From the NCBI RefSeq assembly GCF_008831285.2, contig NC_045139.1, positions 4,564,704-4,628,703 on the forward strand: DNA of 64,000 nucleotides. Direction: 5' to 3'. Origin of the DNA: Nymphaea colorata (Eukaryota; Streptophyta; Magnoliopsida; Nymphaeales; Nymphaeaceae). A program made the position numbers and the translations under genes. The notes beneath the pieces are model-generated. The model was given only the letters and a program-made list of their open reading frames with translations, made no database searches and was not told where the DNA came from. Positions 1 through 10,341 of the stretch are shown one piece after another. Positions within the stretch are counted from its first letter, which is position 1. Every line of letters starts with the position of its first letter.

Positions 1-113
1 TTTGGAATGTCATTCAAATGCGCCCTCAAGTTAATTAAAAAAAATCTGGAGCCCACCAGAAAGCATTGCTGTCAGCTACTTTTTGAATCAGAGAAAGGTC
101 AGTCAGATCAAAG

Positions 114-410
114 TAGGCTGGGCATTTCAAGCTCAGCCTCGTTAAAATTAAAAAATAATTTTTAAATGTAAAATAAAAAATTTTAAATATAAAATATATT
201 TTTAATAATAAAATATATATCATTGTTAAATAAAAATAATATAAAAATAAATTAAACCGAATCTGGCCTCGTTATCGGGCCTGCACAGGCTGATTTTTTT
301 TTTTAGCTCAACCTATGCCCATCGGGCCAGTACCAGGTGCCCTTGGGCGGGTCAGGTACCGGGTGCTCTTGGGTACCTAGGCTCGATACCGAGGCTTAGA
401 TTAGGGCCTA
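114..410. repeat. GC-rich MITE-like insertion
   Basis: Unit 2 runs directly from AGATTAAAG into the following sequence, while unit 1 has about 300 extra bases starting TAGGCTGGGC and ending GGGCCTA. The ends are loosely inverted. The interior has an AT-rich core and a right part rich in GGGCC and GGTACC words, like the element at 45257. I saw no clean target duplication. Unit 3 has a similar start (TAGGCTGG, 53720) at the same position. Confidence 0.45.
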
Positions 411-1323
411 TCAGCAGCATAAAATAAGCCATTCTATAAAGACAAAAGGGAAACTCTGCAAAAGAATAATTTTTTTCCTAAGGGGCCGTTTGATGGCCTG
501 GAAAAAAATTTCTGGAAATATATTGCTGGAAATATAGGAAATGGAAAAATGGAATGGAAAAAAATTTTCCGATTCCAATTTTGGTGTGTGTGTGATGACT
601 CAGAAATATATTTCCAATTCTATATTTCTAAGTTTGATAGTACAGAAATATATTTTCAGAAATTTAATTCTTAGTTTGATAATAAGGAAACATTTATCCA
701 GATTTACAAAAACATGGCAACAACATGGTTATGCATGTATGAACGTATAAACCGGACATACTCGCCCACACAATCGATTGCATGAAAACAAAATCACAAT
801 TTTAACATTCTAAACTGAGATATTCATTACGAAGTACTGAATTGTTGCCCAATTGCATTTCACGCTCCATTACGTGGATGCCACAACTCAATTATAAGGA
901 ACATATAACAAACATGAAAGCCATAAAATTTCCAAAATTCAACAACACGTCAATAGACTATCAAACATACCATACAATTCAACAACAAGGCGCAACGTCA
1001 ACACAACATACATAGCCCCATCAATGATAAAATGTGCATCAAACCACATACATTGTCCCATCAGTGATAAAATATTTACATATTCCCATCAGTGTTCACT
1101 ATTCAAAAGAGCTTCAACGTTCAATAGAAAGCCAAGTGCATGTGTCGAGCATCCATAGAAGCAAATACATATGTAGTGTCTCTACACCATAAAAAAACAA
1201 AAAACACAAACAGAATCAAATTTTCCCCTTCCACGACCTTCGAACATTCGTCACAATTATGTCAGTGCTTCATCTTCCATCAGTCCTGAAAACATAAACA
1301 AAGACATCACATTTTCGAAGAGA

Positions 1324-2808
1324 TTATGAAGATAAAAAGCGATAAAATGAAATTGTTATTGTACTGCGACAGAATTGTTTATGTGTGTGATAAGTTAATC
1401 CGCACCTACGAATTTGAAAATCTGTAAACATTTGAGATGTTATTGTACTGCGCAGATCATTATTCGATCCTCGACGAACACTTTGTGTCCTACTTTCATC
1501 CTCGTTTACAAACGATGTGCTCTCATTTGCATCATCAAATGCACTTTCATCAACATCAAACTGCTCTGCTTCAAGATTATGGTCTAAAATGAAATTGTGT
1601 AGAACACACGTGGCTAACACAATCGCAACTTGTGTATGGTAAGGGTACGACACTTGTGTTTTTAGTATAGGGAACCGTCCTTTTAATAAACCAAAAGCTC
1701 GTTCCACAGTTGTTCTTAACGATGAATGACGATGATTAAATAGTTCCTCTGCACATGTAACACGTCGTGCCCCAGGTGCATTAAATTCAGAGAGATGGTA
1801 TCGATGACCTCGATGTGGAGTTAGTAAACCACGTATGTTTGGATATCCTCCATCACCAAGGTAGTATTTCCCTACACAGTACAGTTATTATGAGTTCGAC
1901 ATTAAATGCAACTGTAACCTAAAAAGTACCAATATAGTAGATTCACAACCTAACCTGTAGGTATGAGAAGAGGATCGACATCGTTGTCTAGTGCACTGTA
2001 CAATACTCTTGAATCTGTCGCACTGCCTTCCCAGCCCGCCAAAACATAGTGGAATCGCATATCGAAACCAACTACAGCCAGTACATTTTGTGAGAGAGTT
2101 CCTTTTCTATTTCGAAACCTCGATTGTTCTGATGTATGTACCCATACTGGTATGTGAGTGCCATCTATAGCTCCTAGACAATCCTATGTACAATGAAAAA
2201 TGTTAGTCGAACTGTCTTAGTACAATGTACTGTGTGATCGTGAACTACCTTACCTGAAAATATGGATTGAAACGAGGATTGAGTCGGATTTTTGATGGAG
2301 TGTCATCGTTTGGTCGACTGATGTATTGTTCACCCAATTGACATAGGGCTCGTAGGATGATGTTGACGTACTTACTAATTGTTTGACCTGAGTGTTGAAA
2401 CGTGTTCTAGCATGCACGGTTGCGCTCGTTATGGCCAACAGTAAGTAGAAAGATAGCAACTTGTTCTTCTACACTGATTTCCCGACCATCTTCTACTAAA
2501 TTTTTCTCTTTCAAGATATTACATAATGTAATAAACGAGAGGCGATCCATGCGCATTAAGTCCAAGCAATTCCTTGGATGACCATTGATGATATTATCAA
2601 CAAATCTCCAACCAGCATTTCTAAAAGGGTGAACGATTTGTCTAGGTTGAGTAAGAAGTCTAGAAATTATGATTGCCACGGCAAACATGAGTCTTCCTAT
2701 CACAAGATTTCTTTCTTCTTCATCTGACAACATGACTGCAGCACTAGGTAGCAGAAGGAGAAAAACAACTTGTTTCATGTTTGACATGTGAATGTACAAA
2801 TAAAACAT
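1324..2808 (-). pseudogene. PIF/Harbinger transposase, one in-frame stop
   Basis: DDE nuclease of the PIF/Harbinger superfamily. It has three exons with good splice sites: about 2808-2254 (donor CAG/GTAAGG), 2183-1955 (donor CAG/GTTAGG) and 1871 down to the stop at 1324. The catalytic triad is visible: Asp in GAIDGTHIP, Asp in YYLGDGGYPNIRG, and Glu in TVERAFGLLKGRFPILK. The N-terminal helix-turn-helix-like region holds NRAC and the motif TFQHSGQTISKYVN. The only lesion I see is a TAG at 2407-2409 between these two motifs; the frame continues cleanly on both sides. A further C-terminal splice is possible. The protein would act with the Myb-like partner encoded just upstream. Confidence 0.85.
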
Positions 2809-2964
2809 TCTAATATGGAAAGGGGAAAGGAGTTAACCGCCATAAAAACAAACATGTTACGCAATCAAGTATAAAGCAATATCAATAGCATCCATTCAAT
2901 TGCATGTAAATTAGAAGAAGCACATCATTGAATTATAAAGATGTAACAGATCACATACTACTTA

Positions 2965-3967
2965 CTATGGATGATTTACATTAGCCAACAACCAAGGCAC
3001 ACGTTGGGTCGGCAGAAGTTTGAGGAAGACGACTGGCTTGTTTGGCTTCTCCATTAGCATCGTGGCTTTTAAGTGCATGCCAGCATCTATCTCTCCCAAC
3101 TCGAGCATTTCTTGCAATAGCTCTAAACATTTGTTCAAGCAGCTGTATGAGGATGTGTCTATCATTGTACGAAAAGTATCAGCTATTTCCTGCAATATCG
3201 TTTCATAACCCCCGTGATTCGCACTTACTCTTGCTCTTTTATTTGATGAGTTTGTTGTCCTACTTTCAAATCCAGTTTGTTGTGAATCTTGTTGAACCTG
3301 CGTCGGTGATGGCACAGGAGAATCTTCGTTCAACATTTGTGTAAATGATACATTTTCATGAACATTGTAACCCAAATCAGGGTTATGTGTTGTAGGCGTC
3401 TCGGGTGGTTCATCAGTTTGTAAGTCATTAGATCTATTCAATGAAGAACAAGTAAAACTACCAATACCATTTGCAATGGACTGGCCAAACACTTCGTCTA
3501 GTTGTTGATAATGTTTCCATTTTTGCCCCCTTTTAAACTTGTGCCGATGAGGGAATTTCTGCAAACACAATTATAGTCACATATGTTGTATAATGTAATA
3601 GACATGATGGTTAATTTCCACTAAATGGTCTCTGCCATACCTGAATGTACTCCGCCCAAACTTCATTTTCAACATCTACGCACTGGTTTATCGGGTCCCA
3701 ACCGAACCCACTTGTTGACAAAATTTGTCTGCACACATTGTAGTCTGCTTTCGTACTCTTCAATTTGTTTTTTATTTTATCGACTTTGAAATTTGGGCCA
3801 AACATTTCTATCATTTGTCGTTCAATGACCTTATACGCTTTTGGCTTTAAATTAGCACCTGACTTCATGCCAGGGAGTCTTGATTGCTCAACTAGAAGTT
3901 CTATAAGATGATCTAGTTGAGCGTCACTCCACACAAGACTATCATTTCTTGAGCTTGAACCTTCCAT
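2965..3967 (-). CDS. Harbinger-associated Myb/SANT-like protein (transposon ORF1)
   Basis: Second protein of plant PIF/Harbinger elements, a Myb/SANT-like DNA-binding partner that helps the transposase enter the nucleus and bind element ends. Exon 1 is 3967-3641, from the ATG of MEGSSSRNDSLVWSDAQLDH to donor CAG/GTATGG. Exon 2 is 3558-2965, from acceptor GCAG to the TAG stop. The joined frame is open for 306 residues. The N-terminal about 105 residues form the helical SANT-like domain, with W at SLVWSD and NKLKSTKADYNV. The middle is Ser/Thr/Pro-rich and variable, as usual. It lies about 160 bp upstream of the transposase on the same strand. Exons were read by eye. Confidence 0.82.
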
Positions 3968-5272
3968 AGGTACTACAGTTTAGGAAAAAACATCAAGTAA
4001 ATGCAAACCCCAAGATAGGAACAAAAAACAATGGCTAGCAGCAGAAATAGTAGAGCAACTGAAAGAGCTGATCAGCTTCTTGTTAAGCAATGCTTATTTA
4101 AGTTGAAGCACCAAAACAAATGAAGAACATGCATAAGAAAATAAGGACACCAAGACAAAGAACAACCTGCATAAGAAAATGTATACCGTAGCAAATACGA
4201 AGTCAACTTAATGAAACGATTGTTCATTCCCTTCCATCTTAAGACAAGAGCAATGAAATGAATGAATATTTTCATGTTACAGAGAAACACAACATGCGAA
4301 ACAAATACCAGTCCCACAATAGAAATTGGAAGCTAAACTCATGAATTAGAACGTTTGGATGCAGCCAACGATGACATCAACAGACCAGTGTCATCAGCAA
4401 CCCAAAGGATTACAGTCACTGAAGCTAACGTAGTATCAGGTCTATTAGGAGTTATCTGCAATTATGCATGACAACCAAGTCCATCCAACGAGGCTTGTAT
4501 ACATATAAATAGACCATATTAGGATTCAATTGCAGATAAAGTTTGACATTCAAATCATGGTTGATTACTTTGAATTATAAACGTCAATCAAGCGTGCCTG
4601 CAAAAACTTGCACTCAGAAAGAAGTCACCATCCTGCATATTTGCTGCAATGCTTGTCCTTTCACTTTTGAAACAAGCAGTGGTGCTGAAGGGCAATCCAG
4701 CAAAGAAGGGACTGTGAATCTGTGATGCTTTGTGCAATCATGAAAATATATGTGAATCAATATAAGATCTGAAGTTGTGTGCTTTACAATGTTCAAACAT
4801 CATACCCAAAAACGAAAAATACCATGTTACGGATGCATTCAGGCTGCGTACAATGTGCTATACTGAATATTTCACAAAAAAAGAGGAAAAAACGACAAAC
4901 CCTAACCGTGACCTAATCGGAAGTCGTTCAGGCTGCTTATGACAGAGCAGATAGGGAGAGAGAGACTTACAAAGGACTTCTGTTGAGAAGGAGAATCAGG
5001 AGCAGCACCACTCAGCAGCGGTTTTCTCTGACGGCAAGGAAAAGAGACGGTGAGTTAATCTGGCGATCTGTCGAGTCCTCTTTATCTTCTCCCTATGTCT
5101 AGATTGCAACGGATGGGGAAAGAAAGAGAGAGGCAGAGACGAAGACGAAGAGGCTGCGCAGGTTGCTTCAGCGGATTAGAAAGGGCTCCATTGCAAAGGC
5201 CGACTTGGAGAGGGGAACAAGAGAGAGAATGAGAGAGGGAGAGAGAGAGACACTACCTTGCGAGAAAGAGAG

Positions 5273-5366
5273 GCACGGGTGGAGTGGAGGGAGCGGCTTT
5301 CACCCGACGCGGCTGCACTGCACGGGTGGAGTGGAGGGAGCGGCTTTCACCCGACGCAGCTGAAGA
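5273..5366. repeat. 47-bp tandem duplication in the Harbinger leader
   Basis: A block starting GCACGGGTGGAGTGGAGGGA at 5273 is repeated from 5320 with almost no change. It lies inside the Harbinger element, upstream of the Myb-like gene, next to a GA-rich tract. It explains the repetitive ORFs called there on both strands. Confidence 0.85.
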
Positions 5367-5641
5367 GGGAGCGCCTGATCGACAACGGGAAAGCAGAGGG
5401 AGCGGCTGCGGCATGGGAAGGAAGACGCGAGAGCGCTCGCGTGCCCTAACGGGCAAAAAATTATTTCTCGAAAAAAATTTCCGTCTCCGCGGATGGGAAT
5501 TTTTTTCCGGAAAAAATTGCCCGGAATCGACCTCAACGGTCGAATAAATTTTTCCCCGTTTGATACGGTGGAAAAATTTTAAACATTTGAATTTTATTTC
5601 TCGATGAACAGTGTATTTCCTGTTCATCAAACGGCCCCTAA

Positions 5642-7169
5642 ATGACAAACTACTTAGAGAAGCTAAAAGTTTACAGTAAACTAAAAAAAGACAACCATCC
5701 CCATCTTACTGAAGTCATCCTTCCAATGCACCACAAAGTTTGTCAATGGTTTAGAATATCGACGCTAGAAACTTTCCTTCTGTCATTGCTTTTCAAAAAC
5801 ATATAATAAGTCGCATGCCATGCAGAGTAGAACCAGAAATTTTTTGTTGGAGGGGCCAAACTATACATTCAAAATTTTAACAGCTGTCAAAATAAAAATT
5901 TTCAAATTTTTTGTATAAGTTAAACTAAAACTTTTATACAAATTTTTGAATTTTTAAAAATTTTGAAGGAGGACCAAGGCCCCTACAGGCCCCCAGCCTC
6001 TGAAATCACATAACATACTTCTAATTATTAGAAAAAAAAAAACCATACATGAATTTATCTTTGGAACCAACACGAGGCAGCATGTTAGGGCTAAAAAAAA
6101 ATACAAAAATGCCTTCAATGGTGGGAAAAAAGACCTGTGTCTCCTGCAAAGGCAAAAAAAGAAAGGAAACAAGGTTCACTTTCCCATTAGGCCCAGTTTG
6201 ATGGTAGATAAAAATTTAAAACGGTAAATTTACCATAAAAAAATCCATGGTAAAAAGTGATCAAAATATACTTCTCTTCTTGAAGTACCAAAACTGACCC
6301 CCTCTGAAAAAGTAGAATATACAGTGCCTTTAGGAAAATGGGGAGCTAATCCCCCTCTCATTAGAGATCCAGTTGCGTTCACCACCTTGTGTATAGTAAA
6401 GGAAAAAAGAAAAAAAGAAGGTTTGAGGTATTTTAGTTATTTTTTATAAATAATATACTTTTTTTGGACTTTTGATTTTTCCATCGCCCTTTTTTGTAAA
6501 AAAACTAACTTTTTATTTTAGTTAAGGGTATTTTGGTCATTACATACCGCCATGTGCTTCACCCTCAATGTCATGTTATTGAAACATCTAAAACTTGACC
6601 GCCATGTGGTACTAAGAAATCCAAAATAGATCGCCATGCTCATGTCCACAATAAATTCCATATTGAAACAGACATCTTTGAGTTGGAAGTATATTTGAAC
6701 CAAACCTGCTTACTCGGGTTTGGTACAAATTTTTTGGATCTGTTTACTGATGAGGTCAAATTTCAGTTTCGAAATTACAGCTGGCCAATTACGGATTTCG
6801 TTTTATATTGTAGGGGACAACTGAAGGATTCATCCATTCAATCCGAAAGATCACATCATTATCTCTCTGACTCTCTGCAATCACGTCAGAAGTTAGAACT
6901 AAACCAGAAAGAAGATTTAGACGAAGCCACCAATCAAAAATACTTCCAGACCATGAAAGAGCAAGGAAAATGACAATTTGGATCGATGATTGCAAAAATA
7001 CAAACTGGAGTTACATACCCAATAGATTGTATGCCATCTGGCTGAATATTATATGTTCCTTCCCAACCAATCTAAATGGTTTGGACTCCTGCAAAATTCC
7101 CTCAATCTCACTTATGGATCACAAATTTGTTATCAAGGAATGAGGGTGCAATATTCAACTGCTGCAACT
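5642..7169. other. Noncoding spacer with MITE fragments, unit 1
   Basis: No credible gene. The sequence is collinear with 26523-28268 of unit 2. At 6189 a Tourist-like left end (GGCCCAGTTTGATGG) follows TTA at 6186-6188; its right end is not recognisable. A degenerate repeat with a GGGGCC / GGCCCC theme lies at about 5825-6000. From about 6690 the sequence matches the downstream flank of the MATE remnant in all three units. Confidence 0.6.
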
Positions 7170-7519
7170 TCAAGCAGCTTCATCATTGAAAGGTATGGGC
7201 TTGTCAAGCACTCCATCCCTTGCTTTGTCAGCCTGCAAAATTGACAGGTAATATTAGCTGCATTCTTAGCTGTAGCTATCAAAGATTAACAGGGATAAAA
7301 AAATCCTACTGACCTGTCGTTGCCAATTAGTGGATCCTGTTATAAGAGAGAGTAGGATTGCTTGTACTGTAGCACCACACAGTATACCAATCCAGAGTCC
7401 AATTCCTCCGAAATGAAAATGGAAGCCTAAAACAGAAGCGACTGGGCTTCCCAACAGATAAAATGATCCAAGGTTGACATATGCACCAAGATCCTGCCAC
7501 CAACATCCCCTTGCAACAC
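7170..7519 (-). pseudogene. MATE remnant: exons 6 and 7 of an older tandem copy
   Basis: Two exons of a MATE transporter with intact splice signals. Exon 6 is 7519-7314, exactly 206 bp as in copy A, and encodes GVARGCWWQDLGAYVNLGSF onward with donor CAG/GTCAGT. Exon 7 is 7232-7170, with acceptor GCAG and 20 codons ending NDEAA then TGA. Exons 1-5 are not found between here and copy A, so this cannot make a transporter. Conserved W-G-x-G context is partly changed (GCWWQD against GCGWQH in copy A). It is best read as the surviving 3' end of a fourth ancestral MATE copy. Confidence 0.85.
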
Positions 7520-7762
7520 CTACATACAGAAAAGAAGATGTGGGCATCTGTTGTTTAATTTAAAATGGACAACCAGTAGTCCAAATTATGTACGAACACT
7601 AAAGTTGTTAAATAGATGAAAAGAAAGCGCAGCTCATGATTCTACTTGGATGTTTAGATCTTTGTCTTCACATATTATAAACAAAGTATTTTCATCCCTC
7701 ATTTTCATCAAAATATTCTCAGCATATATACATACATATATATGTACATAAGTGTGTGTATG

Positions 7763-7765
7763 TTG

Positions 7766-7797
<32 letters not shown>

Positions 7798-7815
7798 AGA
7801 TAGATAGATAAATAG

Positions 7816-7897
<82 letters not shown>
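7763..7897. repeat. Compound microsatellite (GT)n-(GATA)n-(TA)n-(CA)n
   Basis: A GT run, a few GATA units, a long TA run (about 7820-7880) and a CA run. The equivalent place in unit 2 (about 28855-28930) has a much shorter, rearranged tract, showing rapid divergence. Tyr/Ile-rich ORFs here are artefacts of the repeat. Confidence 0.95.
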
Positions 7898-8211
7898 TAC
7901 GTACATAAATGGTTATATATTTACCAATGAAATTGACTCCATTAGTCACTCTAGAACAAAAGAGTTGATCCTTTCTATCACGTTTTATCCTAAACTAAGG
8001 TCTTCTAATGCCTTAGAACCAATTTTAACATCTTGATAAATCACGGGTACCCAATGTAAAAGTGGATTCTGCACTAAAAGTTTTCTCTTCTGCCTGTTTT
8101 TGATCTGAAATTAGGTTGAGGCAATGAACTTTCTTACTGTGTTTTATCCTCAATCCTTTTCCAGAGAAAGTTTTATGTGCCATTCTCACATTTATGTTGA
8201 ATGATCTGCAG

Positions 8212-8309
8212 TTCCCGTACTATGAGTTTGTAGATCGCTCAACAATGTACAGAGTGGGATCATTGTTCTATGCAATTTACTTTATAGTTAGCTTCCCCAT
8301 GTTCATAAG
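8212..8309 (+). pseudogene. CPI1: Single exon of cycloeucalenol cycloisomerase (sterol biosynthesis)
   Basis: A 98-bp exon with acceptor CTGCAG and donor AAG/GTAAG encodes FPYYEFVDRSTMYRVG then SLFYAIYFIVSFPMFIR. I recognise this as the conserved central-to-C-terminal exon of plant cycloeucalenol cycloisomerase, which opens the cyclopropane ring in phytosterol synthesis in the ER membrane. No preceding or following exon was found within about 1 kb on either side. It lies in a stretch of about 1.2 kb (about 7963-9166) present only in unit 1. The open frame and good splice sites suggest recent capture, or a deletion from unit 2. It cannot be a working gene alone. Confidence 0.78.
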
Positions 8310-9922
8310 GTAAGATACTGACAGAAAAAATATTGTGAAGCTTTGAGATTCTACATCATTTATAATTTCTTTTACAAATAGAGTTTTGTTCTTTTCTTTT
8401 GCAAGACAACATATGCTTCTAAATTTCAGTTTAAAATGCATATGTTACAAAATAGCACATATGCAACAGATGCACACACACACATTTATCACGTCATTCG
8501 GGATTTGCTGCATCTTTAGAATGAAGAATACATAAAAAGTATGAAAAGCTGTTTAGGAAGCAAACCCTGCTCACCATTATTTTGCAATTACCCTATCTTG
8601 GACTACTTTTTGGTCTTCAAAGTTACTTTCTTGCTACTGAATTTGATTAAAAACATGTAGATGGTCTTGCATGTAGTTTAATGGTTATCGAACTATCCCA
8701 ATGGATAATGATGCCTAATAGCCAGCAAATTCTAGCTAAAGCTATTTATGAAAAAGGAAAATGTTGCAATCTGTATTTGGCCAAAATTCAGATGACTTGA
8801 TCTGATGCTTGTAAGGCTTAACTGTGCAAGTTCCATAGTCAAGCACAAAGAGGCCGGAGTTCACGACAGAAGTAGATTGCATACAACAACGTGCCACAGA
8901 TATAGGTGTTCTATTCTATCATACAATGAGGGAATCCTTGACAAGAAAACATTTGTGGTTTTCTTTTCTTTGTATAATAAGGAACACTCTAATAGGAAAA
9001 ACCGACTCCGGCCTATCAATCCTTACAAGGAAAACACCATGGAATGTTGACTTGATCAAAGATCAACAGGTTAGGTTAGTACTAAGTTATAATAAATGAC
9101 TGATGATGGTTTAGCTTATGTCTTCTCTGCTAACTTATAGCAAGAATTCAATTAACAAAACTAACAAAAAAGTTTCAAGATTGTTTTTTTGTCTATTATT
9201 AGGGAAAACTGCACCCACGTTGAGAGATTTTGTTACTGGTCTAGTGGTGGCTTATGTTTACTTCTATTTGCAAAGGGTCGAGTCCCAAGAGAATTGAACA
9301 CATGACCAGTCTTTATGCGAGTGCTGACCCAACCAACCACGTCAAACCCCCTAAGGTGCTTTGGCAAATGAATCACGGTATCAGTTTTCCATGAATCTGC
9401 TAGACAAATTGGGTAGATTCTTTTGACAATGAAACCTAGTGTTTCATGAATTTGTATTTATTTTGGAGTAGATTGATGCAACATTCACATGGTGTTCTAT
9501 TTGCCAAACAACCCCCTAGGCAATTTTTGTAAAAAGAACGGTTTATAGCTGTTTCATAAACATGCTTCAAAAATTGAGGAGATTCATTGAACACTTGTGT
9601 CCCAATTTGTAGGACATATCCATCAAACATTTACAAGTTGTTATTGGTAATAAGAACATTTTGTAAGTGATTTATGAATCTGCCTCAAATATTAGATCAA
9701 ATTCACGAAACACGAGTTTTAGTGGCTTATGAATCTGTCTTGAAACACTCATAAGGTGTTCGTACTGCCAAACTACCCTCTACGGGTCGGTTGGCAATCG
9801 TAACACTCATTGTATGTCTCATGAATGTGCTCTAAACATTGGTGTAGACTCATGGTATACTGTAACTAGAACTTTATAAATATGTTTCAGTCTTTGAAAT
9901 AGATTCATATATACTCACTCCC
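8310..9922. other. Noncoding sequence between CPI1 exon and Copia element
   Basis: No supported gene. To about 9166 it is unit-1-specific flank of the CPI1 exon. From about 9167 it is shared with unit 2 (about 28998-29749). The shared part contains short imperfect direct repeats around TTCATGAAT / CATAAAC words, spaced roughly 60-100 bp (about 9370-9900), of unknown origin. Confidence 0.5.
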
Positions 9923-10298
9923 TGTTAATGAAAATGATGAAAACTGCCCAATGACTCTCTCGACAATAGAAAGTGGATCAACGGCTTTCTCTATAGAAGG
10001 TGATACTCTTGACGAAAACAACACAACAACAATGAAGGAAACAAAACATGATTTCCTACTGGAGACGATTATGAAAAGATACAAGATCCTGTCGTTGAAA
10101 GAGATGTTGAACTCTCCAACGTCTAAAATCATTGTATAAAATCAAAGGCAGGAAAACTGTAAAAAATGAGAGTTGACAAATAAAAAATATAGAAGATCAT
10201 CATTCCGTGGACGTAGATCAATATATGATTGAACCACGTAACTTGCCTTGCATTTTTGTCGTGTGTTAATTTCCTTCTTCGTTCTGGAAATACTTTTA
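9923..10298 (+). repeat. 5' LTR of unit 1 Copia
   Basis: 376 bp, from TGTTAATG to TACTTTTA. It matches 14544-14919 end to end. Confidence 0.92.
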
Positions 10299-10311
10299 TG
10301 GTATCAGAGCC
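10299..10311 (+). promoter_or_regulatory. Copia primer binding site
   Basis: TGGTATCAGAGCC immediately after the LTR, the standard plant Copia site complementary to the 3' end of initiator methionine tRNA. Confidence 0.9.
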
Positions 10312-10341
10312 AGGTTACATCGTTGAGGATCAACTTCTATC

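Larger units (their letters stand above)
482..5638 (-). mobile_element. PIF/Harbinger DNA transposon, near-complete
   Basis: The element is 5157 bp. The ends are perfect 14-bp inverted repeats (GGGGCCGTTTGATG at 482 and its complement ending at 5638). It is flanked by the 3-bp duplication TAA (479-481 and 5639-5641), the PIF/Harbinger signature. Unit 2 shows the empty site with one TAA at 26520-26522. Two genes on the minus strand match the superfamily: a Myb/SANT-like protein (3967-2965) and a DDE transposase (2808-1324). From 3968 to 5270 there is leader and non-coding sequence with GA-rich repeats near 5220-5260. The ORFs between 5160 and 5650 overlap this leader and look fortuitous. Confidence 0.93.

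Noticed and set aside
5163-5648. Several overlapping ORFs on both strands
   Set aside because: They translate a 47-bp tandem repeat and GA tract inside the Harbinger leader, overlap each other in opposite frames and resemble no family.
7170-7519. A separate functional MATE gene
   Set aside because: Only the last two of seven exons are present; no exons 1-5 occur in the 12 kb before copy A.
7708-7949. Tyr/Ile-rich ORFs
   Set aside because: Pure translation of TA, GT and CA microsatellites.
9370-9900. Regularly spaced repeats resembling a CRISPR array
   Set aside because: The repeated words are short and imperfect, the spacing is irregular, and the sequence is plant nuclear DNA.
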